This document shows positions 1-13,470 of a DNA stretch of 64,000 nt, piece by piece. Each line of letters opens with the position of its first letter. The first letter of the stretch is position 1. The notes under the pieces were generated by a model. The model saw nothing but the letters and a program-made list of their open reading frames with translations. It was not told the DNA's origin and made no database searches. Origin of the DNA: Limanda limanda (Eukaryota > Chordata > Actinopteri > Pleuronectiformes > Pleuronectidae). Made by a program: the position numbers and the translations under genes. The DNA is taken from the NCBI RefSeq assembly GCF_963576545.1, contig NC_083651.1, positions 24,803,748-24,867,747 of the forward strand. Direction: 5' to 3'.

Positions 1-3000
1 GAAATAAGATCATTCATCGCACAAGTTTAATCTTCACTTTTTAACAGATATGATATTTCTAGTCACTCATATTGAATGTTCAAAATAAAATAAAATCGGT
101 GTATCCTGTTGCAAATATATTTTAGTAGCGTCTCATATTTTGAATTCTGAAGATAGCTTCCGTTACCGATGAATTCTTCAATAATAATATTTATCTTATT
201 AGATCAATCATTTAAGGTTGAATTGCATAGGGTCTTCAAAACAATTAGTTACTCAGCAAAAACAATATGTTTTTTTGGGGGGAATATATTCTTCAATAGG
301 CTGATTTGACATTGAGTCTTTTTTCTTGTGTTAACGTAAGTCGTGTACATGCTTTGCACTTGAATGCCACCTTGCATTAAACATTTACCTTCACGATAAA
401 AATATAATATTTTTAAATGAAAAAAACATACATGGACATATTTCTGCTTTTTCCCGTTGAGTGGTTTGTTCTCAGTGTGTCTCATCCTTCGGTGTTTGAG
501 TGAGTGCGAGCAGCTGGTCACTGAGAGTTCACCCGGCGACAGAGAGAAAGAGTCAGAGAATTAGAGAAGTTGTGTGCAACAGAAATACTGAGGAATGGAG
601 AGAGCAGAGGAAATCACATTCAAATGCACACAAATCAAACTCACCTCATGGTGTATTTTTGTAACATTGGGGCTTGGAAAAAGTTGAAAGGGCTGTGTGG
701 AAAAAAGGTAATGCACTTTCATAGTGCCATGTGTATGTGGCATTTCAGCCGGCAATTGCCAGAAAGAGCTGCTCTGCCCTTTTCCATCACACCTTTAAGT
801 CCACACTTCAATCACAGGGCTGGAGTAGTATTTTCTCTGACATGCTGCCCTCCGGTGCTTTTCCATGTCCTGGCCTCTCACGCAGGAAAGTTCACACTTT
901 ATACCAATGACAGCCTCGGGCTCCTAACCTTGTTCAGAGGAGAGATTCAACAGGTGAACACCTTGGACTCCTTTAATTTGCCTTGGGTATTCATTTTTCC
1001 CCAGTGAGCAGGGAGTGAAGTTTCAGAGGAGCACTGACCTTAAAAGGTGTTGTAAGAAACCGAGCAGCCATAACCGAGCATGCATCACACATTCAGGTCC
1101 TCGTGCCATAACAAAGACGCGTGTACACATTTAGTAAAGTGAGTGAAGTTAAATGTATGTAACTAAAATACAATATAAGTTTGTCTCCACATACAAATTG
1201 AAAAAAAGTTATGTGAAATCCAAATCAGGTTCGCAATGATCTATTTTGAAGGGTTTAAAAAATAATAAGCCCCCTTTTAAAATGTATTTTATAATTTCAT
1301 CAAATTTTCTGCAAACAAAAAAGGTGAACTTTGTGAACTTAAATGGTTAATGTGTTTTTTATTTCATTTGTATATTGTAAAAACAAATGTTTATTTTGAC
1401 TGACTGTTCCATTTTTATAATTAGTTATTCCAACAAATACATTTATTTAATTAAATATTAAATATAATTCCTCCACATGAAGGGTTGAACTTGAAAAGTA
1501 GAATTCTTATTGTAGAAAACGTGTGATTAAATAATATATACATTAAATGCTATATCAAAATTGTCAGAGTTAAAATAGAACATTTTTAAAGTTTACATTC
1601 TTTCAAATTTAAGATCTATTTTAAATTGTAGAAAAGTATGTTTTAAATTGTATATTATTCAAATAATATTAGATTTTTTTATAATGACATATTTTTGTCG
1701 CAATTCAAATTTTAAGTAAACTAACCCGAACCCTAACCATGAATCTAGACGGAAGGAAAAACACCTTCGACAACTTAGGTGACGCTATGTGAATTGTTCA
1801 ATAAAAAATAATTGTTTTTATGAAAACAAAGCATCATTCTATTATAGCTATGATTTAAAATGTATTAAATGAGACAGGCGTGCATTATGAAGATAGTTGG
1901 CTGTATTACATCATATACGATGAAAAATTGTTACAGTTCATAAAATCGTGGCCTTGATTCAGACGTGAGTTTTTCACTCCACATTGCATGTTTCATCAAA
2001 GCGAATATGTCCTAATCTCCGGTATTTCTTGTTAAACATGCAGTGCAGACAGAGCGTGTCATGGATTAATGATGACGGGGTCAATTAGTCTGACTGATCG
2101 TATGACTGGATGTTTTGCCTTATTGAAGGTATACACAGCAGTGCGTGGGCTCAGCTAGCGGTTTTTCCATCGCTGCCCGGTTTGTACGGTAGACGGCACA
2201 CTCGCTCCACATTAGATCAGTGCACGCCTAATGGCTGCTGCTGGATCTGACACAATTGTGGCAGTGTGTGGACTGTGTAGACGCGCTGACCGAGCACTCA
2301 CCTCTCTCTGAACACTTTATTTATTTATTTCTGCTCTTGGATTAAAGCGGTTTTGTGGAGCTAACCTACATAACAGCTTGGTGCTGTGGCAAGCTCGGTG
2401 ACCAAGCTCCTTGATACAGATATGATGAGGGTGCTTTGAAATGAAGACAATGGATGCTCAATCAGTCCCATTGGCTCAGATCATTACTGAAATATCACAC
2501 AGACTCTTGATTGAGCCTTATTGAGTTTAGTCACTGAAGCACATTATGCTATATTGAATACCTCGGTGGCCTAATCAAAACTAAATTATATCCATATCTG
2601 CCGGGACTGTCAGATAAAAGAGTCATCATTCATCTTTGTTTGTATAAAGTGGACGGTCAGAGTATCGTTTGTTGATTACACCTTTAACCCTTTGTTACGC
2701 ATATAAGGATCTACATTCACATGAGATCATAACATTTGCAAAGGCCGAATGCGTTACCTTGGACGTGTGTGCTCATGACATAGCTAACATACTTGTTATT
2801 ATTGTTTTTTTGTGCATAGTATATTTATATATGTAGTAAATGTATAGTGTCACTGTTTGGAATGGTTCTAAATGCCATATTTAGATTGTTGACCTTATTG
2901 ACGTTCAGTCTTGTAGGTTATTATTACCATTCATTTTTCTATTACTTCAAATTAAGTATCCAGTATGTTTTTTTCATGCTTTTGATATCAATTGGTTTTG

Positions 3001-5048
3001 TATGCAATGCGAAAAATTACAATAAATTGCATCCCAGGCCGCTTTCCCATTCACTTTAATGGAAAGTATTCATATTCTAAAATATTTTGATATTAAACTT
3101 TCTATACCTGTACATTCTGAACCATCACAAATGTGATTTAAAACTTACTTCATAGTTTCACTTATTTTTTCATTGCTTTGTAGTTTGGCTTATCCAAAAA
3201 CTAATAATAAAAAAAGGTAGATGCTGTGTGTATGGTCTTACTACAGCAAGTCTTATTTATTTTTATTTATTTATTTAGATATATATATAAATTAATAAAT
3301 TCGTTATGTTAAAGTCATCTTTAACATTCTATTGACTGAATTATTTAGCTGCTTCATTATGATAGTTAACCTTGCGAATGTGTTGCATTGTTAAAAATAA
3401 ACCCCACACCAATGTGACGCATAAAGTGATGAAAAAAAAACTCCTGTTAATTTTGTAATATTTACGTTGTAGTCTTAACATATCATTACCATATAACACC
3501 TGGTAACTGACTGTTTATATAAGACTTTTATTTCAGTTTTTTCGTAGTATTTTTAAATGTTACTCCCTGCACAACTTCCATCACTGCTAACCACTGACTG
3601 CTGACACCTGAATATTCACTTCTCGTCGAGTATTTCTTAATGTGCTGTTGCTACCTTTACACACACAAATGTATGCAGACATAAACACACACACACACAT
3701 GTTGCTCTATGAACTCTTTATAAAGGAATTAGCGGTGTATAAAATCACTTCAGGGAAATCCGGGGATGGACAAGTAACTTCTAAATTCATCAGACAGCTT
3801 TAAGTGTCCCGTAATGATATCACAACAACACATCCTGACCTGGTTTAGTTGCTGCTCTGCAATCCTTGCTTGACAAAATCAGGGGGTGAAGGGTTCACAG
3901 CCTGGTCCCGAGGCGGGGCGATTGTCTCTGAGGTATTACGCCTTTAATGCTCTCAGGGGAGATGAGGAACATGCGAGGGAAGCAGGGCAGTTTACACACG
4001 AGGCACACGTCCCCTGTCCTGCTGCCACTTCACATGTTTCTACATCATGGGGTGGAGGGGATTATTATGGAAAGAAAGTAGTCCCCTGGTAGTTAATCAG
4101 TAGCATGTAATGTAGGACTGTGTGTCCTGATTGATGGGCCCGATTTGCCGTGCAGGACTCACTCACAGCCCTCCTGATGGCAGCAGTGTCCCAGTCAAAC
4201 ACCACAAGCAAAAGCAGGGCAAACACAGATTACTCTGTGGGGGATTTCAGTAACTGGGTTTCTGTTTGTCGTAGCTTGTGGAAACGTATTTTTCATGTGA
4301 TCAGGGTTACGTATAGTATTGGCTGAGTGTGTCTAAAGTTTCACAAACATCACAGAGGGAAATAAGTACAAAACACAAAGAAATCAATGACGTAGATAAT
4401 AAAGGCCTCATGACAACCTTCATCTCAACAGGTACTCCATGGCTGCAGGACGAGTTCACGATTGAAGCAAAGTCGAGTGTGGCTGACAATGTGCCCTCAC
4501 ATTCGGTAGATCCTCCGCCATGGACACCATTATGAACTCCTGATGAACCTGCTTGTATCTGTGGGAGATGGGCAGATCAGCCCATGTGATTGGATGATGC
4601 TGGCGCTCCATATTTGGGAGATTACTGAAGCCAGGTTTGAGTTGCCATCGCTGCCCCCCACTTGTGAGAATAACCTATAATCGCTCCACAGGCTTTTTAA
4701 TTATCTCATAATATGTGTTGTGTCTCGCTGCCAGGGTCTAGAGGGGAAAGGTCCTGGAATCAGGAGGCTACACGGCGCACTTCTGTGTGCGTTGTTTTTT
4801 ATTATTCTATATTACTGTAAAATGTGCATCTACGATAAAATAATTTAACCTGTGAAATGAGATTTGGAATATGTTAACAAGTTGTGTCAGTGGTTGTCCT
4901 CCTGCAACACACAAAAAGTTTAAATTCCCAAAGGAAAAATAAATCAGAAATAGATCACATAATTATATTTGCATTTTGTAATATAGTGTAGACATGTTCA
5001 CTTATTTACATTCTGTTAAATCAAATCTACAACACAACTAGTAACCGT
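1..5048. other. Unrecognised AT-rich single-copy-like DNA
   Basis: No coding exon, RNA gene or transposon boundary was recognised here. All frames are broken by frequent stops; the longest open stretch (570-1007, plus, 145 codons) has no recognisable domain and starts in a low-complexity context. The stretch 1200-1900 and the segment near 3240-3310 are very A/T-rich, with TATT-type runs. The interval 2040-2310 is less AT-rich and could hold conserved noncoding sequence, but nothing in the bases proves this. Confidence 0.6.
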
Positions 5049-5105
5049 ATTGCAGTTATTAGTTGTAACCGCAATATTATTGCAGTTACAACTAATAACT
5101 GCAAT
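5049..5105. repeat. Hairpin with 21-bp perfect stem
   Basis: The left stem 5049-5069 is the exact reverse complement of 5085-5105. Inside it, after one mismatch, GCAAT and ATTGC add five more pairs around a 3-base loop. The stem reads ATTGCAGTTATTAGTTGTAA plus C. A perfect stem this long in AT-rich DNA is unlikely by chance and suggests a foldback mini-element or a hairpin-type repeat. I see no target duplication, and no gene is next to it. Confidence 0.75.
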
Positions 5106-5783
5106 CATTTTTTAATAATAATTTAAAATATAATGTTAATAATAAGAAAATATTATTATTTGATCCAGATTATTTGACACGCTCTACATTTCTTTGTAAT
5201 TAAAATAAATATTTATATTTATTGATTTGCATGTATTTAAAAAAAGTAAAACAAATAAATGTACGTGAAAATGTTTTGAAGAAATCATTAAAGGTAAAGT
5301 AAATGAGTCCAGATTTATAAATGTAACTGATTTGAATAAACAAGCATTTGTTTAATTCCACCAGTAAAATCCCTAAAAAACTATAATAATAATAAATAAG
5401 ATAAAGGTTATAACAAAATGTTGGAAAATGTTATGTACTGTGTATACTGCACTTACACAGTTAATGATACTTACAATTCAATGTTATGCTAATGTGGTCA
5501 CAATTTAGAGGTTACTAAATATACAGACACACGCGAACATGACTTGTTTTCATTTAAAATCTAATGAATATTTAGTGATATATGTTTGGGGAATAAAACA
5601 GACAGTGTGGTGTTAGCAATCGACCGTACACCTCGCCAAACTCACGCTAGGGTTACTTCAGGTCACAGTGGCCTCTGTTTCACCCTGTGTTTCATGGATT
5701 AAAAACAAAACAACTTATCCTAAAAACCTCCTGACCTCGTGACTAAATTAACAGACTTGTCAGGGTTCATGGGGAGTTGAGCG

Positions 5784-5909
5784 ATGCTGATGCACACTCG
5801 CGATGATGCCACACGCGATGGCGGCGGCGATGAGGCTGATTTGGCAGAGGCGGAACAGTCGGAGTGGAAGCGGCAGCCCCCTCCTCTTGCCACACTAACC
5901 CCTACCTGA
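5784..5909 (+). other. CpG-rich patch with a 41-codon open frame
   Basis: Between about 5780 and 5890 the CpG frequency rises sharply above the flanks and a GGC triplet run appears. An ATG at 5784 opens a 41-codon frame ending at TGA 5907-5909, with an acidic middle (DEADLAEAEQSEW). There is no recognisable domain, and no clear splice sites flank it. It could be a small CpG island, a decayed exon or chance. I list it as a compositional feature rather than a gene. Confidence 0.25.
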
Positions 5910-7212
5910 ACTTGTGATGTCTCTGTCCCATGGGCCTTTGTCTCTGTCCCTCTCAAACTGCCACGCGATTTTTTGATTGTCGGCTTTCACCCCCCCAGCT
6001 GTCCAGCCTCCTGACCGCAATGTTTGCATTTACAAAGGATGTGAATCCCTTTCCCTTCGTTATTTCTCTTCTACGTTCACTTCCCATGGAGTGGAACGCA
6101 TAACTGAATGCACAATGTGGATTTCATCTTACTTTTCTCTAACTTTTTATTTTTTCTTATTATTTATGATTTTTAATATTATTTTACAAAATTGCCCTAG
6201 GATAATGTTTTAGTTTTACAATGTCAAAACAATCACAATTTTCTTGGTTCATGAATCGGATCTCTTTCCCCATTGTGAGTGTTTATGAACATGTAATGGT
6301 CTTTGCTTCCGTTTTGTGGATGAAGTCAGAGAAAATTGAGTTGTGTGCCGTGTGTTCACTGTAAGTCAGAGTGATTTGTCACTCTGAATATGATCTACAC
6401 TGACCCCGTCTTGCCACTTACATTTGAAATTCAACTTGTGCCTATGTGTACAGTTCAGTTTCGCTTGAAGCACTGCACTGTCGGACCCGGCCAGAGTCAG
6501 TGGTGGCGCAATAACCTCACAGTGGAGCTGTGCTCTTTATTGGGCCTTTTAGATCTGTTTCTCTTAAGCAGGGTTTAGCACGAGGCAACAGCTGGCACAA
6601 GTTTATGCATGGAGGCCGTGGGTGGGAAGGGAGAGGGTGGAGGGGGGTCAGATTTTCCCCCTTAATTTTTTTTTCTCAGATAATCCCAACACCCTGACCC
6701 TTGAATGAAGCCTGCGGGCACAGTTGCGGGGATGGAGTACAATAAATAACGGCAGTGTTGTGGATAAAAGCTTCCTAAAGCTTCCACAACCGGTCACTTG
6801 GCTACACAAGTCCTACTATTTGCTGCTGAAAGTGTTACTTTCGAAAACTCGCCCATCTCTGTTAATGTTTTTCTTTTCGCTCCAGGGCTTCACACTGTGA
6901 ACGGAGTAAATGTTCTTGGTACACTGAATGTTTTGCACTGACATTTTGCTTCTACACTTTGTTTGTTGTTTATTAAATATTAACATTACAAAATGATAAG
7001 TGTATCCTGCAACGTGGAGCTTAATCACACCATATTATAAAATACTGTTATTATTAAATGTTCTGTAACAATGTTTTTTTTGTTTAATATAAGCATATTC
7101 AACATAATCAATTGTATACTATATTTATTGACATATCAGTATGATTTCATAATAGCAGAGTTTCATGTGATGAAACCAAATAATTACCAAGTTATTACAA
7201 CGATCAAACTTT
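5910..7212. other. No gene recognised
   Basis: Ordinary AT-rich sequence with short chance frames only. A purine-rich G tract lies near 6615-6650, followed by a T run near 6665. Neither is informative. Confidence 0.55.
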
Positions 7213-7230
7213 GGGTTAGGGTTAGGGTTA
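7213..7230 (+). repeat. Three telomere-type hexamers (GGGTTA)3
   Basis: Three exact tandem copies of the vertebrate telomere hexamer lie in otherwise AT-rich DNA. Such short interstitial telomeric repeats are known in vertebrates as traces of break repair, but three copies can also arise by chance or slippage. There is no subtelomeric context. Confidence 0.6.
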
Positions 7231-9017
7231 GATAAAATAATATTTTTAATAAATAGGTTTGACCAACAATAATCCTTAATGTGGCTTTGTTTCATATAAA
7301 CTATGTATAGGAAATGTCACTGTTCCTGGTCTCATTGTATGAACTGTACAAATTGAAGCACATTGTTAAATTTACAATATTTGGATCCACTGTATGAAGT
7401 TTATCATTTGTCAGCTGTTTTTTGGACATAATGTAACTGTGTCAGTTTGATAAAAGAGTCTTCTTCTGTTATCTGCCAGAGACAAATTTGACAGGAATTC
7501 AGACCGTTTGGCGGCTGGGAACTGTGCACTCCGGGCACGGCACATGAAACATGATAGACCATAGGCTGCACGTGGATAAACCTACGTAAACATTGGACAG
7601 TCTGGCATCACGCGCCTGCAGGCTTTATTACTCAGTCCGAGCTGTGCAGGAGGTGCAATTAGGAGAGGTCGAAACCCAAGAGTGTCGGTAAGTTAAGTCA
7701 AAGGAAAATAATGAATGGAACGGAGAGGGCGCAGAACAAAATGGTAAAAACCTCTTTGAAACTGTTTGTTGTTGTTTTTTGGGAAATGTTAAGAATTTAT
7801 CATGTTGTGAAATTATTTAGAAACTATTTTACATTTTCAATGAAGTTGCGTTTTTTCTTTACTTAGGTTTTTTTGGACTCTATTTTGTACACAGATATAA
7901 CTACAAACTTTTACAATTTATTTAAATATATTAGGTAAATGAAATGTAAAAAAGTAATTTTTGTTCCCCAAACTCTTTTAGAACAACTTGTCCCAGTTTT
8001 CAAACTAAGACACTCTGACATCTCTGCCAGAGGATTCATGTTTAAAAAAAAATAGATACGAGTGCCTTGTTGTGAGATTAAAGGTCCAAATATGTCCCTG
8101 CTTCATCCACTATACTCTCCATGCTCACAGTTGTCCCTGATATCAATAATAAATCAGTGCAATCGGACAAATGGAACAATTCTTTCAGGGGATTTCTTCA
8201 ACTGTATTTTTAGCCAGCTTTTATTTGCACGCATTATTTACTGCATAGGAACCAGGCACTGTCGGCAGCTATTAGGGGAACTTCTATTGCACAAAATGCA
8301 TTCCATTTCCAACACGTGCCGCTCACTACAGGCAGAAGGCTTTCTCTTGCCAGCGATGTGTATTTTTCCATCTGTTTCTATCGTTTATTTCACATCCTTG
8401 AGTCCAGCCAGTCAGGGAGCAGATGGAGGCATCACAGCAGACTCTGTGTTAATACTTAATACCATGAAACATCACTCATGCAGCCTTTTAAATGCTTCAA
8501 AAGTCACTAAAATGGGATGATTTCATTTTGTTAGTACTTTGAACCGGGTCACGCCATGAATAGAATATTTCTGTACATGTGCAAAGAGATGCTCTCCCCG
8601 CCATTTTCTGCTCAGCCACTTTTCAGTTTTAGTTTTTCATCGAGCACAGTTATACTTAATGCTGAAAACTGATTGAATTCAGTGCAAGTCGAGGATAGTC
8701 CATCAGTTCATAAACCACTACTAAAAAGGGAACCAAGTAAAAGAGTACCATAAAATAAATAAATGATAAATATATATATAAATATATTCAAGTCAAATCA
8801 GACGTGGCCGGACCTCTCCAAAAATGTCTATGATGGAAATGATCAGAGTCTGTCTACCCTGGAACATGTCAATCAGTCTGTGAATAACCACCAGGACAGT
8901 CTAACTGGGACACATCCCTTTTACCGGATAGTATTTGCATCATGGGAAGGAACAGTGGTCGGCTGCAACTTATCTCCGAAAATGACCAGTAGGGATGCTG
9001 TTGTCTACTAGATCCAG

Positions 9018-9019
<2 letters not shown>
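7231..9019. other. No gene recognised
   Basis: The only sizeable open frame (8062-8520, plus, 152 codons) shows no domain, signal or compositional bias and is treated as chance. The rest is AT-rich with many stops. Confidence 0.55.

Positions 9020-9049
<30 letters not shown>
9020..9049. repeat. (CA)15 microsatellite
   Basis: An uninterrupted CA dinucleotide run of 30 bases is followed by a short imperfect CA tail. It is typical of fish intergenic DNA and probably length-polymorphic. Confidence 0.95.
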
Positions 9050-9054
<5 letters not shown>

Positions 9055-12000
9055 ACAAAGATAATATCTTTAATCTGTTTTACTCCTATCCAGTCCTGTC
9101 CTATTTCGTATGAGACAGAAAAAAAGCTCAGAGGGGGACAAACTGCACTCCTGTGGACTTTGGCTCTGTTAAGCACTCTGAAAAACTCATCTTTTTAGCC
9201 TCTCCCTCCTCTATCTTCCACCCTGAGCCTCTTGAGTCCTAGGCCCCATAATGCCACATCAATACCACAGTAGGGAGGAGGCACCGCACTAATGTAAACA
9301 CGCAGGTCGACCTCATTTTGCTTCCCAGGGCTGACGCCAGAGAATAAAGTATAGTACAAAGGAGGGATGAAAAAGGTGAGACATGTCATTCCGATTAGTT
9401 TTAATAAAAGAGACAGAGAAAACCACAACAAGCTGTGGAAAGTGATGGAAAGGCAGTTTAAAGAGGATTGCTGGATGCTGTGCAGTTGTCACTAAAATGG
9501 CAGCATGGGCATAAGTCAGGCCCTAAGAATGGCCACCCTCTGAATGCCTCCTGTATGTTGGGTCCTGTGAGAGAGGCGAACAGGACCAGCAGGTAGCCGG
9601 GTGTGCCTCACAGGAGCCTAATCCTCCACACTCTGACAGGGAAAAGCAGGAGGAATAGAATTTTTCACACTTGTTACTGTGGCGGTGGGCACCTGCTGCT
9701 GCCCTTTCTGTGAGTCATAAAGTATGCAGTCAACGCTCGTCTTCTATTGGACACTTTGTTTTTTCTCCCCCATGTGAACTTTTAGACTTGCTGTTTTTCA
9801 CTGAATCCAGCACAGTACTCCAGCTGGAACCTTTCTAATGTCCACCCATCACTGCGAATGGTTTTACTAAAAAATTTAAGCTACAGTTTTTTTTGGCCGC
9901 TGAGTCAAAATGACATTTTCACAAGTTGAAATCTACCAATCTTTGAGAATTAAAGGAACAACGTTCACTGACCACGGCTGAGGAAATACAAATTGATAGA
10001 GCTCCATTGTTTTGGTAGAGCTGCATTCATCAATTGGGGGTAAAACTAAACACAGACATTATCACTATGGAATTGGTGAAATTGGAGTCGTAACACACTT
10101 TATTGAGCTCAAAGCTCTCAAACCCTGATAAGTTGTCTGCTAGATATTTGGGAATATTGTTTGTGTGAGTGGAGTTTACAGAGAGTCTAAACCATCAAGA
10201 TGAGAGGCTTATTGAAGAATCTGTGCTTATCATTTTATTAAACAGTACAACATTTATTTTATATTTTAAATCTTTATCTGTTTCCTGTTTGGTTGTGGCC
10301 TTGTAGTATACTGTCTGAACATAAACTGCTGCCAACCTCAGCTGGAAAGTTCTGGCTTTGCCACACACTGTGACTTCTACTTCAATACACAACGTAATTT
10401 GATCCATTGCTAACATTAAATATTGAAAAGCTTTAAGGTGAAATAAGAGGTTTTTAATGTAGCATCACTACTGAAGAGGATATATACTTGTCTACAGCAG
10501 TGTGTTGTAAAATCATCAATCCTCACGCTGTCTGAGCAACTGGAAACACAAACTTGATCTCCACCCCTAAGATAATCTATAAGACTAACTATGAATGCTT
10601 AAGTTTGTTTTGGCTTTTTGTTTTGTTTCTGTATTCCAGCCTCATGTTATGTTACACTTGGCTTCTTGACAATTTACAGACAGCCACAAGAAGAAAGAAA
10701 GCACAGAGAAAGGACATTGTGTCAACATTTCGTCTTTTGAAAAACATTCCCTATAGAATGAGAATATGACAGACAAAACGTGTTACTTGCACAATTGGTT
10801 ATCGAGAAAAGCTAAAGAATATTGTTCTGCAAAGGCAGAATTCTATGTTTCCATAATCAAGGATGTCTATTTTTTTCTGAATAATTTATTGCTTTTTTTC
10901 CCCAAGGCAGGCATTAGAAGGTGAAACAATTATATGATTCTGAATAATAACCAGTACAATTAAACAAACTTTGAATGCCCTTTTCTCTGTGTATCTGAAT
11001 GTATATGTATGTGATGTATTCCCTCAGGGGTTACTCAAGCCAAGAACTACAGAGCAGTGAAAAACAAAGAGAAGGGGAGCGGCTCACCCGCTGGCCTTGG
11101 AGTCTAGACACCACGTAGGGGGCTAATCAACTAGATCAAACAGATTTAACACTTTGCTAATACAGATCAAAGACTTACCAGCCCATATTATGGATGAGGA
11201 GTACAAAGAAATGAACTGAGCATCCAATGTCAATAGACACAGGAAAATTAACTGATTATAGATTGATGCATTCATGTGGAGCAATAGAACAGAAATGGAA
11301 ATAAGACAGAGCAATGGGAGACAAACATCATTATCTATGATTTGTTTTTGGTCTATTCAGTGATGTGCCTTTATATTTAGAAAATAGTTGCACTGTTCAT
11401 CCAAAGACGCATGACCTCACCAACCCACCATTTGTGTTTATGGTTGGACCCCCTGGCTTTGATGCCAATCAGGAAATGAGAGCCTGAGCCCTTCATCAAC
11501 ATAGCCTGCTCCTGCAATCAACAGGTGAAGATAAGGCTTGAATATAAAAAGAAATAAACCCATTCAAAACAGCCCAACTGCTGTTTGAATTCTCCTCAGT
11601 CTCTGTGGAAGGAAATGTAAACTATCATTATGTTTTCCATTTCCCATAAAGGCAAAAAATTGTGTATCTTAGCGTCAGTCTCTGGTTTTGCTTCTTTTAT
11701 CAACACCTGCTGAGTCACCAGCAGCCCAGGAACACTGCAGGTCACAAAGACTCAGGGTTCTCCCAGGGACACCGTTTTTTGGGACACAAGTGAGACACAT
11801 GCTGCCTCAAACATACTACAGCATATGTAGTCACGGTAGAGCTGAGCGTCTCATTCCTCATTGTATATGCATACAAGGGGGGGACTGTGGAAATCCCAGG
11901 AGGAGACATGTTGACAGAAGATGAGGACGCATTCTGCTGGATATACAGAGGTCATGCCATTTTGCGACTGTCAATTCAGCCTTGAAAATGCTCTTGCTCT

Positions 12001-13359
12001 GAAAATGAGGCATCAAGAGATGAGCCACATAACTCATATTAACATATAATACACTGTATTGTGGTTAATTTTCAGCTAAAAACCAATGAAAAAATACTTT
12101 AACTTGATGTAATTGTATTACTGGTGTGCCCAGTACTGGTGCAGTATGAGCACACTCCTGGGTTTATATTTTCTTCATGTTTGTTACTGAATATATGAAT
12201 GTAAAGAAAATATAAGCACAACATGTGTGCAGCATATTTCCCTTTGACCTGGTTATTCATATCAGCCAATAATTTCTTCCTTTCATGACTTTGGCTAAAT
12301 ACATGAAGACCAACAACTAACTCTGTAATAGTATTAAAGAGGTTTTTACATATAATATTACATACACTTATTACATAGGGACATTTATCTCATTAAACTG
12401 TGTGTGGCATGTCACCAGGACTTTAAATGATCCAATTACCTACAGTCTGCAACATTTCCTCTACTAACACAAACGTCTATTTTCTGTACTCCCCACTATA
12501 CCATGCAAAACTAACTCCATTCCATTTCTCCACATCTGCTAAGACAGAGAGGACCCTGATGAGGCCCGCCACCCCATAGAAATCTGGGCCGATACTGGAA
12601 TTTCACTCAGTCAGATAAAATAAACCAGGGAAGCCTTAGATGCTGGATAAATAAGCAGTACACTTTAGGTTGGGGGAAAACCGGTGCTCTCCATCTCAGT
12701 GATGTAACTGATTGTTCCTTTTCCCCACTGATTAAAAGGAGGTTAAAATATACGATGGTTATTACAGTCTATTGGAAAAATATCCCTAATCCTTGTAAAA
12801 TAATCAGCGAAAGCGATTTTGATTGGAAAAGACCCACACAAATAGGAAGAATCTGAGGGGCTCTGCACTTTTTGTTGAGGAAAAACACTGGCCCTGAAGG
12901 GCTGAAATCTGAAGAGAAGGCTTGCTCTGTGTCTACCAGTTCACTGTAATACTGCTATTCATATGGAAACAGTATTATGGAGAGGCCTTGTACTCTAATT
13001 AGGAAGTCAGTGACTACTGGTCTCTGTACAACTTATTTAGAGAAAATTAATGAAATCCTCAATGTCTCAGAGAAACATTCAAGCAAAGTCAGCATGAAAC
13101 CAAACAAGAGGAACTCTCAGCCAGCACTTTATTAGGGACACCTGTACATCTGCTTATTAATGCAGTTCATCCAATTAGCGAATAATTCAGTTTACTGCTT
13201 ACAATCCAGCAGATACACTTCAGGAGCTTCAGCTAATGTTCAGGTTAAAAGTGTGGTTTCAGTGACTGTGACTGCTCATTTGAGTGTTTATGAAACTGCT
13301 GATCTCACAGATCATCATACACAAGAATCATTAGAGTTTAAATATGGAGCCACACACAA
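9050..13359. other. No gene recognised
   Basis: About 4.3 kb without a recognisable exon, RNA gene or transposon end. Open frames are all below 80 codons. Minor features are T-rich tracts near 10860-10905 and a run of 8 G at 11876-11883. It could be intronic or intergenic. Confidence 0.55.
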
Positions 13360-13470
13360 ATAATAATGATACTACTATTTACCAATTCATTCGGATAGCA
13401 CTTTTCAACATCAATATGAGTCGCATGAACAATCAGAATAATAATACAAATAGAAACATATAATACAAGA
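13360..13470 (-). repeat. Possible L2-like LINE 3'-end remnant
   Basis: An AT-trinucleotide-like run (ATAATGATACTACTATTTAC) is followed by GGATAGCACTTTTCAACATC. In reverse complement this resembles the GCTAT-type 3' tail that many fish L2-like retroelements leave. The match is short and decayed, so the family is an inference from the tail motif only. Confidence 0.35.

Noticed and set aside
8062..8520. 152-codon plus-strand open frame
   Set aside because: No domain, no signal peptide or membrane pattern that is convincing, and no supporting promoter or splice signals.
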